Origin: a virus
Virus record (IMG/VR): IMGVR_UViG_3300025237_000012
Span: 1 to 34,838 of that record
Length of the DNA stretch: 34,838 nt
Direction: 5' to 3' (one strand)
Below are positions 7,496 to 15,738 of this stretch, one piece after another. Position numbers and translations under genes: made by a program. Numbering within the stretch: the stretch's first letter is position 1; each line of letters starts with the position of its first letter. The notes beneath the pieces are model-generated. The model was not told the origin of the DNA. It worked only from the letters and a program-made list of their open reading frames with translations, and made no database searches.

Positions 7496-8527
7496 TTATG
7501 CGCCACTGGCGCTGTTAAATGCTAAAGGGTTTAATTCCTTTAACCGTTGTAAACTGTAAACCTTGCCGCTGTCATCGGTAAACTTACCTATTGATAATTT
7601 GCCGCTTCTAAATAACTTTGCTCGCTCAACCCCTAGCACTTCATTCTGTACCGCTGCATTCTGACGCTTTAGAAAGCCACCATATGTTGTTTGGCCAGAT
7701 ACAGGCCCGTCTATTGATGCTCTCTCACCTACTATCTCAGATCCTAAATCAAACTCTGGGTTTACCTTTGGCACCCTTACTGATCGACAGCCAAAATGTA
7801 TTGGTGGTATCGGTCCCTTCCCTATTGGGAATATTTGACCATCTAAACTAGAGCATGATATAGATGTTCTGCTGTCAAGCGTTGCTGTATATTCCTCACC
7901 TATTATAACATCATCATTAGCCTTGTAGGTAGCTGACCGCGCTATGTTGCCCATATGGTTAGTGGATGTTCTAACGAGCGTCTCAGCTTGGCTTTTAAAC
8001 TTGCCGCCTACAACCTCATCAATGTCTTTAACTAGCTCTTGCGATGTCTTACCAACCAACGAGCCATCACGAATAATCTGGCCTATTTCTTTTGATCGAT
8101 TCTTGGTGAATACCTTAACAGCTTCTTCAATAGTCAATGTTTGAGTCTTTTGGCCGCTAATCAATCTCATTGGCACCTTAGTTATAGATGCTTGTATCTG
8201 CCTAAGTGACGGTGATGATACCGCCTCTGCTGCGGTTGCCGCCAATAGTGTTTGCTTGGCAAATTCCGCCTCTTCTTTGCCGAACTCCTTTAAGCCTACA
8301 ATCATTTCATCGCCATACTCATTAAGTATAGTTTCTGTAATCCTTGTTACTTGCTGCGCTAACCTAACCGCACGAACTCTGCCGTAATCACTATTTACTG
8401 TTTTCTTAAGCTGCCTTGATAGGCGTGTAAGGTTCTTTACAAGCTTTTTAGCTTCACCCCTGCTGTAACGCTCAATTAATATCTGACGTAACGTGATAGC
8501 GTCTATTAAAGCGTTGTTGCTGCTCAT
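7496..8527 (-). CDS. Minor head protein with MuF-type domain
   Basis: 343 residues. The C-terminal half (about 190-275) carries the phage Mu gpF signature: ETLVRTSTNHMGNIARSATY, then TLDSRTSISCSSLDGQIFP and a final IHFGCRSVRVP. The N-terminal half is helical. The gene overlaps the portal stop by four bases (ATGA) and precedes scaffold, the standard slot. MuF proteins are minor head components, some ejected with the DNA. I see no toxin domain appended to it. Confidence 0.85.
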   Translation of the reverse strand: MSSNNALIDAITLRQILIERYSRGEAKKLVKNLTRLSRQLKKTVNSDYGRVRAVRLAQQVTRITETILNEYGDEMIVGLKEFGKEEAEFAKQTLLAATAAEAVSSPSLRQIQASITKVPMRLISGQKTQTLTIEEAVKVFTKNRSKEIGQIIRDGSLVGKTSQELVKDIDEVVGGKFKSQAETLVRTSTNHMGNIARSATYKANDDVIIGEEYTATLDSRTSISCSSLDGQIFPIGKGPIPPIHFGCRSVRVPKVNPEFDLGSEIVGERASIDGPVSGQTTYGGFLKRQNAAVQNEVLGVERAKLFRSGKLSIGKFTDDSGKVYSLQRLKELNPLAFNSASGA

Positions 8528-9900
8528 TCAGTAGGATCTTGATCTTCTGCTTCGGCGTCAATCTCTTCATCTTCACGCTCAATCTCACCGGCCTTGCGTA
8601 GTGTACCGCGTATATCAGTCTTGCCAATAATGCCACGGTCAAACAATTGTATTTTGGCCACTACAGTTTGTGGATCTACAGACTTATCGTAAAAGTCCTC
8701 ATTGATTACGAATACCGGCTCAAAGGTAACGCCCATAAACAAATTAACCCACCCTAGCGCGGTTTGTATGGCTTCGGACGCGTTCTGCACCACGTTAGCC
8801 AGTACACTGTTATCGCCTGCATGTTTAATGCGCGCTGCTTCTGCTGTTTCAGCTTGGCCATTAGGTTCAATCAATCTTGCGCCAATGCTAACCATCTGCG
8901 CTTCTTTTTGTGTCATCGCCTCATATGCTGCACTGTTAGCAACCGCCTGTACTAAGGTTACTGAACCACCACCGGCAGTTACAATGCCACGACGAGCACC
9001 AACCTCAACACCATTAGGGTTTAATGCTGTCCACTCGGCAGAAGTCATCGTACCACTATCAATATGCAACATAGGCTGACCGTGTAGATCTATGCCTTCC
9101 TCATAAGATGCGCTGTTAATGTAATGACCGATATTAATCTCAGCGATATCGTATAAGGCCGCATCGTCTACTGCGGGATCATTAGAATACGTGCCTGCAA
9201 TGATAAAGGGTATTTTTCTTAGCAGTTGGCCATTAGCTCTGGGCTGTGCTTCGCTATGGATCTGATCATCACGATAAACAATCACATTATAAACGCCATC
9301 GATTAAACATAGCTTTCTATACTGTATTAATTTGCTTTGGTCAAACTCGTCAAGGTCTGCGTTGTACTCTTCCATCAGCACAACCAAAGACAAGACAACC
9401 TCACCCCCAACAGTTGACGTTTTCCAGTTGACTATGTTCTCAGCCGTATAAACTTTAATTGATGAGGTAAAGCCTAGTGCTGTTACTTGCTCTTTGCTTT
9501 GATTAGGCTCTGATTCTGGGTAATCAGCCAATAGACCTATACGGCCAACCTCTAGCAAGTCACCCACAACAACCTTACCCAACTGCTCTAGTGTTGTACC
9601 TGAGCCAGTAGCATTCTTAATAATATATTCAATGCCAGTAACGTCAACTTCAGGGGGGCGTCTAAATGCCATCCCTACCATTGCATTCCTTGTCCGAGCA
9701 GTTACATTTAAGAACTGCGCGCGCTTTTTAAAGTCTTTATATCTAACACTGTTATTATCAATGTCATTTTTTTGATCTGGATTAGGCAGATAAACAACGC
9801 CTTTGGATCTAACCTGCTTTGCACCCAATACGCAATCACGTACCAGCGTCCATTTAGACAAGTTGTTTGAGTAGGTTGGGTTTTTTGTATCTATTGGCAT
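8524..9900 (-). CDS. Portal protein (DUF4055 type)
   Basis: 458 residues, beginning MPIDTKNPTYSNNLSKWTLV. It matches the DUF4055 family of portal-like proteins: an early VRDCVLGAKQVRSKGVVYLPNP and YKDFKKRAQFLNVTARTRNA; mid-protein YDIAEINIGHYINSASYEEG; and NSAAYEAMTQKEAQMVSIGA with a downstream ETAEAARIKHAGDNS. It would form the dodecameric vertex ring for DNA packaging and tail attachment. It shares one base with the terminase stop (TAATG) and ends with a highly acidic tail. Confidence 0.87.
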   Translation of the reverse strand: MPIDTKNPTYSNNLSKWTLVRDCVLGAKQVRSKGVVYLPNPDQKNDIDNNSVRYKDFKKRAQFLNVTARTRNAMVGMAFRRPPEVDVTGIEYIIKNATGSGTTLEQLGKVVVGDLLEVGRIGLLADYPESEPNQSKEQVTALGFTSSIKVYTAENIVNWKTSTVGGEVVLSLVVLMEEYNADLDEFDQSKLIQYRKLCLIDGVYNVIVYRDDQIHSEAQPRANGQLLRKIPFIIAGTYSNDPAVDDAALYDIAEINIGHYINSASYEEGIDLHGQPMLHIDSGTMTSAEWTALNPNGVEVGARRGIVTAGGGSVTLVQAVANSAAYEAMTQKEAQMVSIGARLIEPNGQAETAEAARIKHAGDNSVLANVVQNASEAIQTALGWVNLFMGVTFEPVFVINEDFYDKSVDPQTVVAKIQLFDRGIIGKTDIRGTLRKAGEIEREDEEIDAEAEDQDPTE

Positions 9901-11138
9901 TAGTTAAACCTTATATCCAAATTAATAGCAGGCTTGCGTACAGGCCATTTGCGATTAATAAAATAACCTGACGCATCCATCCAATCATCAACCGCTGGAT
10001 GCTGATCATACTTTTCAGGATCTCCCTTAGCTGTATAACCTTGCGTCTCCATTGCGTGTGTTAGATTCTCGCACTTGTCAGTGTTGATTAATATTCTATC
10101 GTGTGATAATAACGCATTTACAGCGTTAATTCTATCACGCACGGCGGGGTTAGCTGCGGGGGCGTCTACTTGGTAGCCTGCGTTCTCAATCAGGCCAATA
10201 TCAGACAGTGTAGCGTTTGTGCTGCCAGATCTACCGGATGCATCAGGATAAACAATAACTGTCTTACCTTCGTACTTATTCAAGTTGTTAATAAAATCAT
10301 ATGTATCATGGCTTGAGAACTCATCTACTGCGATCGGCTTGTTGTCGTCTATAACCCATATTGTAGCGCATGTGCCGCCTATATTAAAATCTAGACCTAC
10401 ATACAAGAACTTATCACTATCTGTAATGACTCGATTTGTGTGATGCTGGCTACGCTTAAAGAAGTGATAAACCTTATTTTCATTAAGGCTTACAAACTCA
10501 CCATTTAAATATAATTCAGCTAGTATTGGGTCATAGTTAGATCTTATCTGCTCTATGTAGTCATCAGGCAAGTATGGGTTTGTATGAGTAGCCGCCTTAA
10601 TTAGCTCATAGCCCGGCTGGGCATTCTTGCCCCACTTGCTATACACAAAGCCGTTAAATCCTTGGTCGGGTGTTGTCACCGCACCAATAGTATTGACTGT
10701 CGATCGCTTCTGTCTATTACGCTCTGTAATCTTGCGCCAAACTAAAGCCGCCTTATCCTTTGGCAGCGTATCGATCTCATCTACAATTGAATGTGCTGTT
10801 TCATAAGCTATGATTCTTTCCGGTCGATCATATGACCTTAAAATGATATTCCCATAACCGTGTAGCTGAACCGCATAATCTGATTTGTTTAAACTGTACC
10901 CTATACCAAGCTGCTCTAAATCTTGCTCTATGCCCGGCATCGCTCTTAACTTAATTAGATCATAAGTAGGCATGTAATACGCGCCATTAGCACCAGGGTC
11001 TATAAGCATCTTAAGGACTAAGCGCATTGTGCCGCCTTTACTCTTACCACTACCTAAACCACCAACAATTGCAGGGTACTTGCTCTCACTAAATACAAAA
11101 GTCTCTTGAGGCTCTGTTAATGGTAGCTCAACCCTCAC
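9900..11138 (-). CDS. terL: Terminase large subunit
   Basis: 412 residues. An adenine-binding motif TEPQETFVF (residues 8-16) precedes the Walker A GGLGSGKS (26-33). Walker B is HSIVDEID with D120/E121. The RNase-H-like nuclease follows with three acidic sites: YVGLDFNIGG (about 246), VYPDASG (about 290) and DDWMDASG (about 395). It pumps DNA into the procapsid and cuts it. It overlaps the small subunit gene by 11 bases. With circular permutation of the assembly, headful packaging is the likely mode. Confidence 0.93.
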   Translation of the reverse strand: MRVELPLTEPQETFVFSESKYPAIVGGLGSGKSKGGTMRLVLKMLIDPGANGAYYMPTYDLIKLRAMPGIEQDLEQLGIGYSLNKSDYAVQLHGYGNIILRSYDRPERIIAYETAHSIVDEIDTLPKDKAALVWRKITERNRQKRSTVNTIGAVTTPDQGFNGFVYSKWGKNAQPGYELIKAATHTNPYLPDDYIEQIRSNYDPILAELYLNGEFVSLNENKVYHFFKRSQHHTNRVITDSDKFLYVGLDFNIGGTCATIWVIDDNKPIAVDEFSSHDTYDFINNLNKYEGKTVIVYPDASGRSGSTNATLSDIGLIENAGYQVDAPAANPAVRDRINAVNALLSHDRILINTDKCENLTHAMETQGYTAKGDPEKYDQHPAVDDWMDASGYFINRKWPVRKPAINLDIRFN

Positions 11139-11592
11139 GCTTTGCTCTCGTTATTACTAGCTCGCTAACATTGGTTTGGGTGTTTTGTTGCATATGCGAT
11201 GGCTTTGCGTGCCTGTCGTTAATCTTAGTTAGTATTGACAGCTTATCTACTCCCTCAACAACCGCTTTAAAGTCATTGCCTGATTCTGGCGTCTTGATTA
11301 AAGTATTAGCTGCTTTCATTGCTTCCTTACTAAAAGTCTCTATTTCACTGAGCATAGACACCTTAAAAGCGACTGAATGCTCAATAGCGCTCAATTCTTT
11401 GTCACTTAACAAGCTAACCTCTTGAGCTACCTCAACTTTCTTCTGAATTAAGCGCTCACTTTTCTTGTCTAGTCCTTTGGTTATGTTGGCTACTGTGCCA
11501 TTAGATATCTTGTGTTTTTTCGCTAGCTGTCGTTGTGAGTAATCACCCGTATGATAATCAGCTAACAAAGCGTCTTTATCATACTTTGCCAT
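11128..11592 (-). CDS. terS: Terminase small subunit
   Basis: 154 residues. The N-terminal helix-turn-helix (LLADYHTGDYSQRQLAKKHKISNGTVANITKGL, residues 9-41) would bind the packaging start site on phage DNA. A central helical oligomerisation region follows, with a C-terminal tail. It directly precedes and overlaps the large subunit. The start is preceded by TTAGGT at suitable distance. Confidence 0.82.
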   Translation of the reverse strand: MAKYDKDALLADYHTGDYSQRQLAKKHKISNGTVANITKGLDKKSERLIQKKVEVAQEVSLLSDKELSAIEHSVAFKVSMLSEIETFSKEAMKAANTLIKTPESGNDFKAVVEGVDKLSILTKINDRHAKPSHMQQNTQTNVSELVITRAKREG

Positions 11593-11651
11593 TTTACCTA
11601 ATCCACTGAATTAGTTGATACCTATCACTGATAAGCGTTGTTTGTACTATT

Positions 11652-12014
11652 TTAATCGTGTTTGATTGTTTTGATTAAGTCTATTAGATCTTGTTTGTCT
11701 TCTCTGGCATCAAGCTTGGTATACATCTCTTTCGTTGCTTGCTTTAGCTCAATGATTGAATCCCTATTGTTGCTTGATATAATCTCTAAAGCGATAATCT
11801 TGGCTTGGTGGTTAATCAGTAAAGCCCTACTGTTTTCTACCCGCTTCATGTCTTGTCTGATAAAACCTATATCTTTACTAAACTCGGCAAGCTCTATACG
11901 CATCCCCGTAACTATGCCCCAACCAGATATTAAACCACCGAGTAAGGCTGTAACCATCATAATACCTATTTGCTTAAACATAGAGCGTGCATTAGTCCTG
12001 TATTCGGTTGTCAT
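11652..12014 (-). CDS. N-terminal membrane anchor plus coiled coil; candidate inner-membrane spanin
   Basis: 120 residues. A transmembrane segment spans about residues 15-37 (IGIMMVTALLGGLISGWGIVTGM). A long charged helical domain with heptad character follows (RIELAEFSKDIGFIRQD onward to the end). One N-in anchor with a periplasmic coiled coil in the lysis cassette fits an Rz-like i-spanin. However, I find no overlapping lipoprotein gene for the outer partner, so a structural or T7-like internal role is not excluded. Confidence 0.55.
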   Translation of the reverse strand: MTTEYRTNARSMFKQIGIMMVTALLGGLISGWGIVTGMRIELAEFSKDIGFIRQDMKRVENSRALLINHQAKIIALEIISSNNRDSIIELKQATKEMYTKLDAREDKQDLIDLIKTIKHD

Positions 12015-12036
12015 TGGTTAAAGCCCTGTGTTTGCA

Positions 12037-12084
12037 TTACTTATACGTAGTTTTGCGGGGTTTCTTTTTCTTTGTTGCCGCCAT
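12037..12084 (-). CDS. 15-residue Lys-rich peptide ORF in lysis cassette
   Basis: MAATKKKKPRKTTYK followed by TAA. The ATG at 12084 has AGGAAG eight bases upstream, a good Shine-Dalgarno site, and the ORF fits exactly the gap between holin and the spanin-like gene. The sequence is strongly basic. It could be a real micropeptide, or a leader that couples translation across the gap. Confidence 0.35.
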   Translation of the reverse strand: MAATKKKKPRKTTYK

Positions 12085-12089
12085 ACTGT

Positions 12090-12590
12090 TTACTTCCTGA
12101 TTAAATGTGTTTTAGCTGCACTGCTTCTAGTCGTACCTACCCAATAAGCAATTGAATCACCCCACTTAGCCAGTAACGCACCAAATAATAAATTAGCTAG
12201 GGTTTTATTGTCTTCTGGAATGGCTAAAGTAAACAGCATAAAAGCACCTATCGCCACCATGAAAGTTAATGATATGCAGATTATAGCAGGCATTTTGCTG
12301 TGTTGATGCTTATCTCTTGCGTCGGACAAGTCGCCAAGCTCACTAGCTAAGATCTCATTATCTAGCTCACGCATTCTAATTTTAAATTGATTGTTTGCTT
12401 GTGTGATCTTAAGCATTAATTCAGGGTTAGCAGACTCAACCGCTTTCTGTAGGTCGTCTTGTGTGCTGATTTCGTTGCCTGTGGCATCAGCTATGGCTTT
12501 GATTGCTAACTGTGGCAAGGTTGCGCCGCCGGTTAATACTGCCGTAGCAATATCAGGGGCATACTCTTTCAGCTTGTTTAGCCAATCCAT
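12090..12590 (-). CDS. Holin (3TM type)
   Basis: 166 residues from the ATG at 12590 (MDWLNKLKEYAPDIATAVL). A GTG 15 bases upstream is an alternative start. The N-terminal hydrophobic helix with AVLTGGATLPQLAIKAIADATG is followed by a soluble helical middle with FKIRMRELDNEI. Two transmembrane segments follow, near 105-130 (MPAIICISLTFMVAIGAFML) and 135-155, then the C-terminal signature FGALLAKWGDSIAYWVGTTR. This is the pattern of the 3TM holin family that permeabilises the inner membrane for the endolysin encoded just before it. Confidence 0.83.
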   Translation of the reverse strand: MDWLNKLKEYAPDIATAVLTGGATLPQLAIKAIADATGNEISTQDDLQKAVESANPELMLKITQANNQFKIRMRELDNEILASELGDLSDARDKHQHSKMPAIICISLTFMVAIGAFMLFTLAIPEDNKTLANLLFGALLAKWGDSIAYWVGTTRSSAAKTHLIRK

Positions 12591-12592
12591 AA

Positions 12593-12973
12593 TTAATATA
12601 CCCACATTGTGATATGGCCTTTAGGCAATTCTGATCTATATCCTAAATGCACAAAAGTTTTAGCAACACCAATAGCGTTACAACCTGCATCGATACCTGC
12701 TCTTACTACATTACCGCGAGTGCCGCCATTAACACCAACATCGCAACCTTGCCTTTTTTGATGGTCGGCTGGTGTCGTTCTGTGTAGCTCATTAGGATGA
12801 TGTTCACATCTACCGCCACTAGTAACAGGCAGAGCATGCCCTACATCTTCACGCACTACTTGTACGCGGTTTAAATGCGCTTGACTAACAGATCGTTGAT
12901 CGCATAACTCATGACCACAAGTGCATAACAACTTAATGTCATATTCTGGGTTAAAGTTTAATGTTTTAATCAT
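12593..12973 (-). CDS. Endolysin, peptidase M15-type (L,D/D,D-carboxypeptidase-like fold)
   Basis: 126 residues with the features of the phage peptidase M15_3 group: SQAHLNRVQVVREDVGHALPVTSGGRC, then H-E-L-H, then ADHQKRQGCDV (His...Asp zinc ligands, residues about 71-78) and a late KTFVHLGYR with the third His. It would cut peptide cross-links of the cell wall. No signal peptide, so it depends on the neighbouring holin. It is the first gene after the strong late promoter. Confidence 0.83.
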   Translation of the reverse strand: MIKTLNFNPEYDIKLLCTCGHELCDQRSVSQAHLNRVQVVREDVGHALPVTSGGRCEHHPNELHRTTPADHQKRQGCDVGVNGGTRGNVVRAGIDAGCNAIGVAKTFVHLGYRSELPKGHITMWVY

Positions 12974-13007
12974 CTAATACCACAAATTAAGTTGATTTAA
13001 TATCTAT

Positions 13008-13036
13008 ATTTTACTATGCAAGCACTATAGTAACAA
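13008..13036 (-). promoter_or_regulatory. Late promoter before lysis genes
   Basis: On the minus strand TTGTTA (13036-13031), a 17-base spacer and TAAAAT (13013-13008). It sits in the only gap between the middle operon (NinG stop at 13044) and endolysin (start 12973). This is the place of lambda pR', with a predicted leader of about 25-30 bases. It would drive the 21-kb late operon that wraps through the contig ends to 25994. Confidence 0.65.
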
Positions 13037-13043
13037 CCTCTAA

Positions 13044-13649
13044 TTATCTACAAGGCTTTATGCCTGCATCCCTTAATATTTTTCTGTACCTTTTTATTTC
13101 ATCCTCAATGTCTGACCATGTAGGGAATTGATCTTTAAGCGGCTTACCTTCAAGCGTAAGCTCGTCTAATGCCCATTGACCATACCTAGCTACTATAAAA
13201 GCTTCGTACTCTAGGCGCATTCCTGAGCCATAAACATTACAAATTTGATTGCACTGTTTATGGATGTTCATTGTGTTAAACCTTAGATCCTTTCTAGCGC
13301 CGACCGAAAAGAAATGACCGGCATCGTATTTAATATCAGGATTGCGAGTGCCACAAGTACAGCAAGCCTCATCAACATCCCGTACCTTTGTAACCCACTG
13401 ATTAACTAATGCTTGCAGCGTTGCGTACCAATCAGACCGCCGCTTGACGCTTTTCTTGTCTAACGTATGCTTTGCCCTCGATGCTTTCTCTCGTGCCTTT
13501 ACATCCTTAACCTTTTTCTTTTCGGCCAATGCCTTACCATGTGCTACTGCATGCCCCCAATTACAAAATACACCAAGAGGCACCTTGACCATTTTATGCA
13601 CTTCTCTGTATTTTTTGCAGTATCTACACGCTTTTCTACTGTTTGCCAT
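13044..13649 (-). CDS. ninG: NinG/Rap-like recombination endonuclease
   Basis: 201 residues. The N-terminal zinc-knuckle (CRYCKKYREVHK ... FCNWGHAVAHGKALAEK) is followed by a basic coiled linker. The HNH-like core follows: CCTCGTRNPDIKYDAGHF, then RFNTMNIHKQCNQICN. This is the lambda NinG (Rap) family, a structure-specific nuclease acting on recombination intermediates. It overlaps the membrane protein gene by one base and ends 8 bases before the late promoter. Confidence 0.9.
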   Translation of the reverse strand: MANSRKACRYCKKYREVHKMVKVPLGVFCNWGHAVAHGKALAEKKKVKDVKAREKASRAKHTLDKKSVKRRSDWYATLQALVNQWVTKVRDVDEACCTCGTRNPDIKYDAGHFFSVGARKDLRFNTMNIHKQCNQICNVYGSGMRLEYEAFIVARYGQWALDELTLEGKPLKDQFPTWSDIEDEIKRYRKILRDAGIKPCR

Positions 13650-13876
13650 TAGATAAAACTCGGTAAATTACTATAAACACCAATGCACCAAGCCCCCGTA
13701 TAAAAAACACTCAAGCTAAACATGCCTAGCTGTCTTTTGCTGTAAGTCTCATATAACCAAAAAGGCTGACCCGCTAAACCTATAAACGGCGCTAATTGAT
13801 TAAACATTTCCTTGTCTAATTGAGTAAACAAAATGGCAATAGCACCTGTTAATAATATTATAAATTGCGCTATCAC
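13649..13876 (-). CDS. Small inner-membrane protein, unknown
   Basis: 75 residues from a GTG start at 13876 with AGAGGA seven bases upstream. It has three hydrophobic segments (4-18, 28-42 with the motif LAGQPFWLYETY, and 50-68). This LAGQPFW pattern recurs in a group of unnamed phage membrane proteins of similar length. It lies between NinB and NinG. A role in superinfection exclusion or membrane tuning would be a guess. Confidence 0.7.
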   Translation of the reverse strand: MIAQFIILLTGAIAILFTQLDKEMFNQLAPFIGLAGQPFWLYETYSKRQLGMFSLSVFYTGAWCIGVYSNLPSFI

Positions 13877-13900
13877 TGTCTTATCCTCTACTGTGTTGTA

Positions 13901-14323
13901 TTATTTATTTGAAGGCCATCTTGGAAGCACTACGCCTTTACTTGAGAAGTATCTAACTAAATGCTCGGCTACTATTGATGGGTCTGTAGTGGTTTGCTTT
14001 TCTGTTGATGCTTTGCCAGTTAATACCTTTAGCATTGGCTTATACACCTCCTCTTTAATTAGCAGTAGGTTCCAATCAACTTCAATCATATCATTAGAGA
14101 ACAAAGCCTTTTTCATCATTGGCAAGCCTGCATCATTCAAGACTGTAGCCACCTGATCGCACCATACGTGCAATGAGCCACGTTGTGCCGGTGTTGCCTT
14201 CTTATCTGTGCTAGTCGTGATGTAAAAGGTTAGCCCGGCTTTAACGGCTTGTGTGGCGTTGTAATCAATAGCATTAACGACAGTCGTTATATCAGAGTAG
14301 TCTTTAATCTCTATTAATTGCAT
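13901..14323 (-). CDS. ninB: NinB-like recombination protein
   Basis: 140 residues with the NinB block KKATPAQRGSLHVWCDQVATVLND, the W near EVDWNLLLIKEEVYKPMLKVLTGKAST and the closing HLVRYFSS...LPRWPS. In lambda NinB (Orf) binds SSB and single-strand DNA and mediates loading of the annealing protein. Here ERF and SSB are encoded on the other arm, so partners are present. One-base overlap with the preceding gene. Confidence 0.9.
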   Translation of the reverse strand: MQLIEIKDYSDITTVVNAIDYNATQAVKAGLTFYITTSTDKKATPAQRGSLHVWCDQVATVLNDAGLPMMKKALFSNDMIEVDWNLLLIKEEVYKPMLKVLTGKASTEKQTTTDPSIVAEHLVRYFSSKGVVLPRWPSNK

Positions 14324-14610
14324 TATGCAACCGCCTTAACGACTAATGACCATGTCATGCATTTAGTGCCTTTGATAGAGCAGATGCGGCTATCTTTACG
14401 TTTTCCGCTGTTTTTGACTAGGCCCATTAACTCAAGCTCTGGCAGTCGTCGATTAAATGCGTATGTGTCAAGTCTTGAATACTGTGCAAACTCTGCCGCC
14501 GTAAATGATAAGTTACCATGCGACATATCGCGTACCGCTAACAATACCTCAGTTCTTTGGCCGCCAACATCTGTATTTTGTCTTGCTATCTTGCTTGTTA
14601 ATGCAATCAT
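14323..14610 (-). CDS. Small winged-helix-like protein, unknown
   Basis: 95 residues. A helix-turn-helix pattern is visible at about 35-65 (LSFTAAEFAQYSRLDTYAFNRRLPELELMGLVKN), followed by a short beta wing (SRICSIKGTKCMTWSL). This suggests DNA binding in the manner of small winged-helix regulators. The start overlaps the Mom-like stop as ATGA. Confidence 0.65.
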   Translation of the reverse strand: MIALTSKIARQNTDVGGQRTEVLLAVRDMSHGNLSFTAAEFAQYSRLDTYAFNRRLPELELMGLVKNSGKRKDSRICSIKGTKCMTWSLVVKAVA

Positions 14611-15254
14611 GATTTAATCCTTTTTTTTACGGCTTTGGGATAGCCCAAAACCTTGTATTTTAACGCTTTTCTTATTTTCTTTTTATAGCTCTTGCTGCCC
14701 ACTATAAATATATATCGATGCTTTCTTGATCTTGGCGCTAAGTAAAAGTCATCGCCGTATTTTTCTCGCATTGCAGTCGCTCTATTTTTAACCCCTCTAA
14801 ACTCATCAGCTATTGTTTGTCCATGCAAGTGCTCTTTGCCTTTAACCTTCCAATCGGTACGCTTTGCGCTTAAGCCGCAATAAATAAAGTTTGTAGCTTG
14901 GTAAACATAACCTAGATGACCTTGTGCTATATCCGCAAAGCTAACCACAATTTTATTTGTCGGTAGTATTTTTAAGCTACGGCCAACTAAAATACTAGCC
15001 TCATTCTTTACGTTATTTCTTAAACAAAGCCTATTTAATTCCAAAATGTCGCCCTTATGATCTTCCCCGGCTATGCCAACTTTTAAGGGCGCGCTTGGCG
15101 GTGTGCCATAAGTAACAACACCACATAAAACATTATCTAAATATAATCCAAAAGCATAACTAACACTTGGCCATCTTTTTGCGTAGTGTATTTTTAGTAT
15201 ATATTCTGCACATTGCCGCTTGTTTATAATCCTTACTTCATAACCGAGCTGCAT
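14607..15254 (-). CDS. Mom-like DNA adenine hypermodification protein (GNAT fold)
   Basis: 215 residues. An N-terminal IHYAKRWPSVSYAFGLY and GVVTYGTPPS (beta strands of an acyltransferase-like fold), then LELNRLCLRNNVKNEAS, VSFADIAQGHLGYVYQATNFIYCG and a basic C-terminus. These fit the phage Mu Mom family, which converts adenines to N6-carbamoylmethyl-adenine and protects DNA against many restriction enzymes. The H-Y, N-R-L, F-A-D and G-Y-V-Y-Q-A-T-N elements correspond to the conserved family core. No Com-type translational activator is seen. Family call is by motif reading, activity inferred. Confidence 0.75.
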   Translation of the reverse strand: MQLGYEVRIINKRQCAEYILKIHYAKRWPSVSYAFGLYLDNVLCGVVTYGTPPSAPLKVGIAGEDHKGDILELNRLCLRNNVKNEASILVGRSLKILPTNKIVVSFADIAQGHLGYVYQATNFIYCGLSAKRTDWKVKGKEHLHGQTIADEFRGVKNRATAMREKYGDDFYLAPRSRKHRYIFIVGSKSYKKKIRKALKYKVLGYPKAVKKRIKS

Positions 15255-15257
15255 AAA

Positions 15258-15548
15258 TTAACTCTTTTTATATCTACTTTTTAGATTATTTTGAAGGCGT
15301 CTATTACATTTTTCAAGTGTTGCTAAGTTGCTTGTGATCAACATGCATTTGTTGCAATAAATACTTTGAAACGGCCCAAAAACATTAAATAATAGCGGGC
15401 ATGGTGAAAGATTATTGTCGGTATTGCTGGCGCAATTATCCGTGCTTTGTGCTATAACTGCATCTTGCTCGCACTGGTGGCACTCTGTACCCATAAAATT
15501 TATTTCATGCTTATCGCAATAATCAGCGTCTTCAATTACATAATCCAT
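15258..15548 (-). CDS. Cys-rich small protein, unknown
   Basis: 96 residues with paired cysteines: C12, a CHQC pair at 23-26, C39, C49 and a CNKC pair at 65-68. This suggests one or two zinc-binding knuckles. GAGGAATAG precedes the ATG at 15548. It lies immediately before the Mom-like gene with a 3-base gap, so they are probably co-translated. By position it might be a regulator for that gene, but it does not look like Com. Function unknown. Confidence 0.6.
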   Translation of the reverse strand: MDYVIEDADYCDKHEINFMGTECHQCEQDAVIAQSTDNCASNTDNNLSPCPLLFNVFGPFQSIYCNKCMLITSNLATLEKCNRRLQNNLKSRYKKS

Positions 15549-15551
15549 GAT

Positions 15552-15725
15552 CTATTCCTCTACGCAGTTACCCATTAGCATTAATCTGCTTGTATAAAAA
15601 CCTAGCTTATTAATTAAATTATCTAGCTGGGTTTGCATTTCTATTGCTGCCCCGTCATCAGGCATTGATTGTGCTATTAAATTTATCTTGCCACATATAT
15701 CTTTTATTTTTGTTTTAGTGTCCAC
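15552..15725 (-). CDS. Small helical protein, unknown (GTG start)
   Basis: 57 residues from GTG at 15725, chosen because AGGGAGG lies seven bases upstream inside the stop of the previous gene. A longer ATG frame would overlap that gene by 60 bases. The sequence is VDTKTKIKDICGKINLIAQS followed by two helices, a coiled-coil-like hairpin. No family recognised. Confidence 0.6.
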   Translation of the reverse strand: MDTKTKIKDICGKINLIAQSMPDDGAAIEMQTQLDNLINKLGFYTSRLMLMGNCVEE

Positions 15726-15738
15726 GGCTAAACCTCCC

